Positions 56,750 to 64,000 of a stretch of DNA of 64,000 nt are shown here, piece by piece. This DNA comes from Zopfochytrium polystomum. Taxonomy: Eukaryota > Chytridiomycota > Chytridiomycetes > Chytridiales > Chytridiaceae. The stretch lies in NCBI GenBank assembly GCA_025765615.1, contig JAIVFJ010000269.1:19184-83183 (forward strand), written 5' to 3'. The notes under the pieces are model-generated. The model was not told the origin of the DNA and made no database searches. It saw nothing but the letters and a program-made list of their open reading frames with translations. Within the stretch, counting starts at the first letter, position 1. Every line of letters starts with the position of its first letter. Position numbers and translations under genes: made by a program.

Positions 56750-59004
56750 GCAGTGTGGTGTTTGGTCTGGAAGTGGAGTGGATAGGCGAAGCTTTCAATT
56801 TCCCAACATCACATGTCACGCAGGGAATGTCATGAATGAGGAAAAATGAATGACCAACTTTATTCAGATTTGACCAAGTACGCTTCAAAGAAGATAAAGA
56901 CAGGTGACCAAATTTCTTGTGAAGAGCTCGGACTGCTTCAATGTTCTGAGGGTTTGGTAAAGGGTCTGGGTCAGTTTGACTTAAAGTTGGTGTTGCAGTT
57001 TGCAAAGGAGCAGTTTGCTGTTGCGACTCACCTGGGGCGTCCCCCGAAGGAGTCGGCGCGTCCCTTCCAAGTTCTGCCCTGTCAAGACCAGTATGTCCCG
57101 TCAGAAGAGAAGGGTCCACAACATAGACATTCCCTGTGTCCCTGTGAGCAATGGTAAAGTCTGAACCATGTACCCGAGGATGCAATAGGGCTGTGTCTGC
57201 TGTGAAAGTCACGTTGTGACCTGTCTGCCGCACGATTTGCTGAACTGAGAGTAGAGTGTCTGAGAACTCTGGCACATAGAGCGAGTTCCTCATGATGAGA
57301 GCTCTTCCGTCAACGAACAGGGTGAAGTCGCCCACTCCAGTGGCAGTTGTAAAGCCGTCAGCTGTTTTGATCTGCTGGGAGGTGGGCCGCAAGTTTGTGA
57401 AGTGCTCTTCACAAGGCGACATTGTCCTGGAAGCCCCAGAGTCAAGGATGACCTGGTGTGGGTTGCCTCCAGCAAGTCTTGCCATCAGCGCAGTCTCATA
57501 GATGCGGCGGTAGGTGACGTTGCGGTAGAGGAAACGTCCAGATTCGTACATCACTTTGTAGCCGACGTTTGAGACAATGTTGTCAGTGATCCAGTCTGGA
57601 TCCATTCTGCCGTCAAGAAGTGTAACTGTGAGTTCCACTTCAAATTCCTCCTCCACCTCAACGGCCTGGCATGTTCCAATTTCAAACTCCCGTGCCGCAA
57701 GTGCCCTTTCTACTGAAAGGAAGTCGTCTAGAGCTGATGTGTCTGCAAGGCGCGCAGCACCCTCAGTACTGAACTCCAACATTTCGACGTCTTCTGCTTC
57801 AGTAGGCAGGTGGTGGAGTATCCATCCTGTAGCATTTGTGGGGAGGAGAATCCTCAGAGGCTGCGCAAGAGGCTTGGTGGTGTTCTTTAGCGGCCACCTC
57901 ACGTGCAATCTTGGCAGTCTCAGTAGCTTTCTTGGAATCAGCTGGCGTGGCCTTGGCTTCTTTGGCGTGTGCAGGCTGCTTGCCCTTGGCCTTCTTTGCA
58001 GGGCGAGCCGGCTCTGACTTCCCGTGAGGGAACTTGAGGCATTCCTCGCGAGAGTGTGAGACCCAGATTCCATGAAGGTCACAAGTAGGCTTGCCGTTGA
58101 GTGCCTCACCGATCTTGCGCTTCTTGGTTGCCACTGAGGTCTTTGCTGAAGCAGCTGTTTCCATCTCAGAAGTGCCATGGTGAGCAGAGTGTCTGCTGTT
58201 CTTCTCTTTGCTTTGCTGGTACAGCGTGTGGCAGTTTGTCAACTCCTTGACGAGATCGCTGGTGTTGGCGTAGCCTGACAGCCCCTTGAGAAGATTTTGA
58301 CGAACGCCAGAGAAGATTTCATGTCCAGGCAGCGTTTCCCTTCGCTTTGTGGATGATGGCAGAACGCAGGATGTTTGTCACACCCCTGCAAGTGGTGGCA
58401 GTACATTTGAAATGCTTTGGCCAATCCGTGACCAGTGTGGTCAGAGTGGTGTACCACTCCTGGACTGCCGGACCAGAGTCTCTGGGTTTTGCCAAACGAC
58501 TGTAAGTCGCAAGCCACTTGTCCTGCTGTGAACCAGTGTGGTCCTGCAGGGCGTACTTGTCATTGAGCCACTTGTACCGATCAGCGCAGTTGGTGATGTT
58601 TGCTGCATTCATGGAGCGCACATCCTCGATGCGCGAGCAGGAGTCGAGGGTAGCAACCGCCTTGTCGTGTTGGGCCTCAAGCTCCCTGTAGGTCTTGTGT
58701 TCTTGGCGTATACCAGTGTGGTACTTGTCAAGGGCAGCGTGGTGCAGACGGTACATCTCACTGTACGCAGCCTTGGCCTCCGCCGTTGCAGAGGATTCAG
58801 GGGGAGAACCAATACTGGGAGGAGCAGCGCCGATGCCGACCTTGGTGCAGTGCTCGTTGAACGTACCGAAGTAATCAGGCTTGAGGAAGCTGGCAACAAG
58901 ATTGTATGCCATGACCGGCTTGATGACTTCTTCCACATGCAGTTCCCAAGCCTGGTAGCCCGTAAGAAGAGAAGCGGACTAGCCTTGGGGGTCGAAGAAG
59001 ACAT
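56694..59004 (-). pseudogene. Copia gag and protease region (copy 1), frameshifted
   Basis: Gag starts at ATG 59004. Compared with copy 2 it has an extra base in GGCTAGTCC and another in ACGGGCTACC within the first 20 codons. A third extra base near 58340 ends the long gag frame (58936-58319). The distal gag frame (58242-57799) holds the finger-like CDLHGIWVSHSREEC. It overlaps for about 380 bases with the protease frame (58178-56694), which has VILDSGASRTMSP and the pre-integrase HKKFGHLSLSSLKRT. Such an overlap might normally be bridged by programmed frameshifting, but with the other lesions this copy is inactive. Confidence 0.8.
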
Positions 59005-59218
59005 GCTAGGTAGCGGCTTGGTGGACCAGTGGACTTGTTTAGAGCGGTAGCCCTTTTCTTGTAGAGAGCCAAGAGCCCTTTGTTGCCTTAAAGTAGCTGG
59101 TGAGCCGGTGCTCACAGACAGGTTGGTCTTGTTTAGAGTCAGAAACCCTTTTCTTGTAAGAGCAGCAGGGCCCTGTTCGAGCGTACGAAGTGTGGCCGAC
59201 GGCTTGTAGGTAGCTTTG

Positions 59219-60422
59219 TGATGAAATCCCACCCAGGACTGGAGGGACTTGGTGTGTGTGGGGATGAAGAGAGAGAGAGAGAGAGAGAGAGCAGTGATGA
59301 TGGAAAAGGGAGAGGAGTGAGAGGATGTAGAGAGGAGAGAGGAGTGAGTGGGCAGAGATGGAAGAGAGAGCAAATGGAGGAAGAGAGATTGGCTTGTTTT
59401 GCACTGGATTCTGTCAAAGCAGCAAGGAGGGGGTTGGATTCCTTGTTTGATCTCTGTGAGAGGTTGCTGCTTTTATACTCCTGCAGGTTGGAGCCATCAG
59501 AAAACAGAGGGAGCAGTGGCCTGCACAGAGCAGGCCACAGAAATGAGATAAAACAGGCTGAGCACCAATCCCCAGCCTGGGCTAAGTACCCATTCAGGGC
59601 TGAGTACCACCCAGTGCTGGGCATCACTCAGGGCTGAGTACCAACCAGGGCTGAGTACCAGCCTGGGCTGTGCACCACCCAGGGCTAAGTACCAGCCAGG
59701 GCTGAGTACCACCTTGGGCTGAGTACTTTGTCTGGGCTGAGTACCACCAGGAACCAATTTACAGCTTGTTTGAGAAACAGTTGCTTGTAAATTGGTTTGG
59801 TTGTTTCCAAATCAGGAAGCTTGTTTGGGAAACAAGCCGCTTTTTCCTTGTTTTTAGAAATCCAATGATTGGTGCAATCTCTGGTGAGCTCAGTTTTTAT
59901 CTCACTTTTAGAAATGCAGTGATTGGTGCAATCACTGATTCCTAAATGCCTGTTGCATTGCTCAGATTGCACAGCACAGCAGGAAAGCTGGAATTCCAGA
60001 TCAGGAAGCGGAATTCCGGTGCAGAGAGAGAATTCAGATCAGGAAGCGGAATTCCCAGATCAGGAAGCGGAATTCCGATGCAAAAGGGCGGAATTCCGGT
60101 GCAGAGAGCGGAATTCCGGAGCCTGGGGCAGTGGTACACTGCTTCTGCATGCTTGCTGTGCTGTGTTACATGTGCAGAGTGCGTAGTTTGCGCGTTTTTG
60201 TGCATGTTCTAATTGCATTGTTCCTACCGGTAGGATGAACAAAGCTAGAACAACAGCCGCCTTTGCCTATCTCTTTTTATTGAGAACAGATTAGCCCTTC
60301 CGAGCGCCCCATTCAAGTATTGAATCTACTGAGCCCTTCAAACACCCCATCCAATGTGATTGGATGGAGTTCTCAAAGGGATCATCAGTAACGGGCGTAG
60401 TGTACCCCGTGGGTCGAATCTC
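59219..60422 (-). repeat. 5' LTR of copia copy 1 (LTR C), outer end lost
   Basis: Starts (plus strand) TGATGAAATCCC at 59219 and runs to GAATCTC at 60422, where the expected AACA is replaced by LINE sequence. It is slightly shorter than LTR B because one ACTCAGCCC unit is missing. The TATAAA box is at 59477-59472 on the minus strand. Confidence 0.9.
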
Positions 60423-60719
60423 GTGCAGGGTCTGCACCACCAGGTGGGCATCACTGTCCAGGTCCCCACTCACCACAACAGCCACTCCTTTCTTTGCCCT
60501 AGTTCCAACATTCCGCCCAGGTTGAAAAGGAGGGGGCACCCCCCTTGCCTCAGCAACAACACCCCGAACTGCACTCATACTGTCAGAACTCCACATTCCA
60601 ATATCTGAAAACAACATATAGTCTACTTGAAAATCTGAAAAAATTCCTTGAACTTGATCTGAATGTCCAGCTAGGGATCCATGGGCATTCAAAAATCCAA
60701 ATCTCATTGACTTGCTCAT
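60423..60719 (-). pseudogene. Non-LTR retrotransposon ORF2 start (endonuclease-like), cut by LTR C
   Basis: ATG at 60719 begins MSKSMRFGFLNAHGSLAGHS, the style of an APE-type endonuclease at the N-terminus of LINE ORF2 (catalytic Asn in LNAxG). It continues with DFQVDYMLFSDIGMW and KKGVAVVVSGDLD and is cut after about 99 codons by the copia LTR. The usual catalytic glutamate in the LTET-like motif is Asp here, so the identification is tentative. It follows ORF1 by about 100 bases, as expected for a LINE. Confidence 0.5.
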
Positions 60720-60825
60720 GTTTCCATGGCATTGGCATCGCCGGCACGCACAGCAGTGGGTTCAGTCTCAGTTTCCTCCCCTTCCCCTTCGCACCAGAAG
60801 GCGCAGATGGGTACAGAGAGAGATC

Positions 60826-61969
60826 CTAGAGATCCTTCAACTTCCCCCTCAAGAGTGTCTCCAACTTCTTTGGCACAGATGCATAGATAGACTTGGCAAC
60901 ATTTGGTGGTGGTTGGAAGAATGGATGGTTCAAGATCCCAGCAACCCGGCGGATATACGCCTGCACAGCTGCTTCCCTAGCTTCAGGAGAATCCTTCAAC
61001 TTCGAGGGCATCCAGGGCTCACAATCAGTGTCCACAGCAATCTCAGCATCAGCACAAGCCTTGATGAACTTCTCCTTGTCCCCCTCATACACCCAGCATT
61101 CCATCAGAGCAGCATATTGGCCAATGACTGAAATTTCTGGTACTCCAGGGAAGCCCTTCTCAGGTCTGAACACAAGTCTCATGCTGTGGCGGGGGTTAGC
61201 CCGACCCACATCTGAAAGGTTAGGGCAGATGTACACTGGAACAAACTTAGCCTCGGGCAGCGACGACTCAGGCCGGACGTAGCCCGGCGCAGAGCGCCGA
61301 GCTGCGATGGCTGAGGGATGCGGCCTCAAAACCTGAGCAATCTTGTCTTCAACAGAGGCATTGGGATCGGCGGTGACAAAGATGCCTTTCACAAACGGGC
61401 TGGGATGAACCGGCTTAGGACCAGAGAGTGCAACAGTAGCAGCAAAACTTAGCGGGTGCACAGTCTGCTTCATCTTTGGTAGGCTCGGCCAGCCTCCTCC
61501 AGGGGTCGGTGGGCGCTCAGAGGCGCGGGAGGGGGGGGGGTCGCCCCCCCCCGCCCCGCCGCCTGAAAGCGCGGTCGTCCTCCTCACAATCCCAGTCTTC
61601 TTCATCATCAACCCGAGCTGAAGTCGTACGTTGGCCACCACCACCGCTGGTCCTGTCGGCTTCAGTGGTGACCTTGCTCCCTCCGCCACCACCACTTCCC
61701 CTAGCGCCCATTTGAAGAAGCAGGATCTCAGCCTCTAATTCCTTGATTCGAGCGTCCTTCTCCTTGATTGTCGCGTTGAGATGTTCGATGCGTCCTTTGA
61801 GGTTGTCAATCTCGACAACACTGTATTCGTGCTTTTCGTTGTGAAGTTCGAGTATAGAGTTCACTCGATGCATAAAATCCGAAACTTCCGCCATTGTCGG
61901 GGGGGGGCGTCGGGGCGGGGGGTCAGGGAACATCATCTGCGAGAATGTTTGCTGACTGGCTTCGGACAT
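60826..61969 (-). pseudogene. Non-LTR retrotransposon ORF1, frame broken in a G/C run
   Basis: ATG at 61969. The N-terminal frame has a Pro-rich start and then a coiled coil (ILELHNEKHEYSVVEIDNLK, continuing to about residue 90), as in many LINE ORF1 proteins, and a Gly-rich linker. In the G9/C8 run at 61528-61552 the frame changes. The second frame continues PSLPKMKQTVHPLSF, then a 200-residue domain with EDKIAQVLRPHPSAIAA and CWVYEGDKEKFIKACADAE, and ends in LKDL at 60826. No RNA-binding zinc knuckle was seen. The shift could be biological or a homopolymer error. Confidence 0.55.
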
Positions 61970-62006
61970 AGTGGGCTGGTCGATGGTCGGGCTTTGTACC
62001 AGTTGG

Positions 62007-62903
62007 GCACAGCAAGCATGCAGAAGCAGTGTACCACTGCCCAATGCTCCGGAATTCCGCTCTCTGCATCGGAATTCCGCTTCCTGATCTGGAATTCCAG
62101 CTTTCCTGCTGTGCTGTGCAATCTGAGCAATGCAACAGGCATTTAGGAATCAGGGATTGCACCAATCACTGCATTTCTAAAAGTGAGATAAAAACTGAGC
62201 TCACCAGAGATTGCACCAATCATTGGATTTCTAAAAACAAGGAAAAAAGCGGCTTGTTTCCCAAACAAGCTTCCTGATTTGGAAACAACCAAACCAATTT
62301 ACAAGCAACTGTTTCTCAAACAAGCTGTAAATTGGTTCCTGGTGGTACTCAGCCCAGACAAAGTACTCAGCCCAAGGTGGTACTCAGCCCTGGCTGGTAC
62401 TTAGCCCTGGGTGGTGCACAGCCCAGGCTGGTACTCAGCCCTGGGTGGTGCTCAGCCCAGGCTGGTACTCAGCCCTGGCTGGTATTCAGCCCTGAGTGAT
62501 GCCCAGCACTGGGTGGTACTCAGCCCTGAATGGGTACTTAGCCCAGGCTGGGGATTGGTGCTCAGCCTGTTTTATCTCATTTCTGTGGCCTGCTCTGTGC
62601 AGGCCACTGCTCCCTCTGTTTTCTGATGGCTCCAACCTGCAGGAGTATAAAAGCAGCAACCTCTCACAGAGATCAAACAAGGAATCCAACCCCCTCCTTG
62701 CTGCTTTGACAGAATCCAGTGCAAAACAAGCCAATCTTCTCTTCCTCCATTTGCTCTCTCTTCCATCTCTGCCCACTCACTCCTGTCTCCTCTCTCCATC
62801 CTCTCACTCCTCTCCCTTTTCCATCATCACTGCTCTCTCTCTCTCTCACTCTCTTCATCCCCACACACACCAAGTCCCTCCAGTCCTGGGTGGGATTTCA
62901 TCA
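62007..62903 (+). repeat. 5' LTR of copia copy 2 (LTR D), first quarter missing
   Basis: Begins inside the LTR at GCACAGCAAGCATGCAG (equivalent to about 50126 in LTR A), joined to LINE sequence, and ends TTTCATCA at 62903. It has three GGAATTCC units and a TATAAA box at 62646-62651. The junction is at a GCAC or GCACAGC-type sequence. Confidence 0.92.
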
Positions 62904-63116
62904 CAAAGCTACCTACAAGCCGTCGGCCACACTCGTACGCTCGAACAAGGCCCTGCTGCTCTTACAAGAAAAGGGTTTCTGACTCTAAACAAGACCAACC
63001 TGTCTGTGAGCACCGGCTCACCAGCTACTTTAAGGCAACAAAGGGCTCTTGGCTCTCTACAAGAAAAGGGCTACTGCTCTAAACAAGTCCACTGGTCCAC
63101 CAAGCCGCTACCTAGC

Positions 63117-64000
63117 ATGTCTTCTTCGACCCCCAAGGCTGTCCGCTTCTCTTCTTACGGCTACCAGGCTTGGGAACTGCATGTGGAAGAAGTCATCAAG
63201 CCGGTCATGGCATACAATCTTGTTGCCAGCTTCCTCAAGCCTGATTACTTCGGTACGTTCAACGAGCACTGCACCAAGGTCGGCATCGGCGCTGCTCCTC
63301 CCAGTATTGGTTCTCCCCCTGAATCCTCTGCAACGGCGGAGGCCAAGGCTGCGTACAGTGAGATGTACCGTCTGCACCACGCTGCCCTTGACAAGTACCA
63401 CACTGGTATACGACAAGAACACAAGACCTACAGGGAGCTTGAGGCCCAACACGACAAGGCGGTTGCTACCCTCGACTCCTGCTCGCGCATTGAGGATGTG
63501 CGCTCCATGAATGCGGCAAACATCACCAACTGCGCTGACTGGTACAAGTGGCTCAATGACAAGTACGCCCTGCAGGACCACACTGGTTCACAGCAGGACA
63601 AGTGGCTTGCGACTTACAGTCGTTTGGCAAAACCCAGAGACTCTGGTCCGGCAGTCCACGAGTGGTACACCACTCTGACCACACTGGTCACGGATTGGCC
63701 GAAGCATTTCAAATGTACTGCCACCACTTGCAGGGGTGTGACAAACATCCTGCGTTCTGCCATCATCCACAAAGCAAGGGAAACGCTGCCTGGACATGAA
63801 ATCTTCTCTGGCGTTCGTCAAAATCTTCTCAAGGGGCTGTCAGGCTACGCCAACACCAGCGACCTCGTCAAGGAGTTGACAAACTGCCACACGCTGTACC
63901 AGCAAAGCAAAGAGAAGAACAGCAGACACTCTGCTCACCATGGCACTTTTGAGATGGAACAGCTGCTTCAGCAAAGACCTCAGTGGCAACCAAGAAGCGC
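63117..64000 (+). CDS. Copia gag (copy 2), runs off the window
   Basis: ATG at 63117 opens a frame that is intact where copy 1 is broken: it reads MSSSTPKAVRFSSYGYQAWE, then EEVIKPVMAYNLVASF, the EHCTKVGIGAAPP linker, a long helical capsid-like part and HKARETLPGHEIFSGVRQN. Near 63957 one A is missing relative to copy 1 (GAGATGGAACAG against GAGATGGAAACAG), so the frame leaves the gag reading just before the expected zinc-finger segment. The rest lies beyond the edge. Confidence 0.85.
   Translation, partial: MSSSTPKAVRFSSYGYQAWELHVEEVIKPVMAYNLVASFLKPDYFGTFNEHCTKVGIGAAPPSIGSPPESSATAEAKAAYSEMYRLHHAALDKYHTGIRQEHKTYRELEAQHDKAVATLDSCSRIEDVRSMNAANITNCADWYKWLNDKYALQDHTGSQQDKWLATYSRLAKPRDSGPAVHEWYTTLTTLVTDWPKHFKCTATTCRGVTNILRSAIIHKARETLPGHEIFSGVRQNLLKGLSGYANTSDLVKELTNCHTLYQQSKEKNSRHSAHHGTFEMEQLLQQRPQWQPRS

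Larger units (their letters stand above)
52349..60422 (-). mobile_element. Ty1/copia retrotransposon, copy 1 (minus strand)
   Basis: LTR-bounded element of 8.07 kb. The 5' LTR is at 60422-59219, followed by a leader, gag, protease, integrase, reverse transcriptase and RNase H (order typical of copia), a structured 3' segment, a polypurine tract (GCGGGGGTG) at about 53577-53585, and the 3' LTR at 53576-52349. The outer end of the 5' LTR lacks its first four bases (TGTT), where it abuts LINE sequence. The sequence left of the 3' LTR (ATTTC) is not repeated on the right, so no target duplication survives. Several frameshifts make it non-autonomous. Confidence 0.9.

Noticed and set aside
60291..60422. 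Continuation of the LINE ORF2 frame through the copia LTR
   Set aside because: The frame stays open by chance into the LTR; the sequence from 60422 leftwards is clearly LTR, so the protein end is not real.

Overview
The window is nuclear DNA from a fungus. Most genes carry several short introns with GT..AG ends, and there is a Zn2Cys6 transcription factor, a malate synthase, F-box/ankyrin proteins, a Bfr1-like protein and fungal-type retrotransposons. Ankyrin-type repeats of the form WWxxSGLxLxYS, a SCAMP gene and a ZC2HC1-type zinc finger gene fit an early-diverging, zoosporic (chytrid-like) lineage better than Ascomycota or Basidiomycota. That placement is an inference. No rRNA gene, CRISPR array or convincing complete tRNA gene was seen.

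Bases 1-47.5 kb are a dense, ordinary gene region. In order: thioredoxin (-), a decayed sugar transporter (+), a Zn2Cys6 regulator (-), a decayed DUF4419 gene (-), Bfr1-like (-), protein disulfide isomerase (-), an F-box/ankyrin gene (-), ethanolamine kinase (+), malate synthase (+), a coiled-coil protein (-), a C2HC zinc-finger protein (-), a small serine-rich ORF (+), a zinc carboxypeptidase (+), an unknown four-exon gene (+), RidA (-), a decayed ankyrin gene (+), a secreted His-rich/acidic protein (+), a flavin-reductase-like protein (+), a second F-box/ankyrin gene (-), a HIT zinc finger protein (-), a tandem pair of carboxylesterases (the second one broken), a PRELI/UPS protein (+), an NAA50-like acetyltransferase (-), a conserved-looking 761-residue unknown (-) and a SCAMP (-). 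For most multi-exon genes I placed exon ends so that reading frame, GT..AG ends and family alignment agree; the summed coding lengths are multiples of three.

From about 48 kb to the right edge the window is a nest of retroelements. A Ty3/gypsy chromodomain remnant with its LTR is followed by a solo copia LTR with a 5-bp target duplication, sitting in the leader of another element. Next comes an 8-kb Ty1/copia element on the minus strand bounded by 1.2-kb LTRs, then a piece of a non-LTR (LINE-like) element, then a second copy of the same copia family in the opposite orientation, which runs off the end. The two copia copies form a large inverted repeat around the LINE piece, and both LTRs facing that piece have lost their outer ends. 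Coding regions of both copies contain frameshifts.

Genes in the first 47 kb do not form an obvious pathway cluster. Themes are ER folding and secretion (PDI, SCAMP, secreted peptidase and esterase), phospholipid supply (ethanolamine kinase and PRELI/UPS), the glyoxylate cycle (malate synthase) and redox. The most unusual local observations are a 5-nt exon in the ethanolamine kinase, a 21-nt exon carrying the first PDI active site, and a T-arm-like structured segment between the copia stop codon and its 3' LTR.
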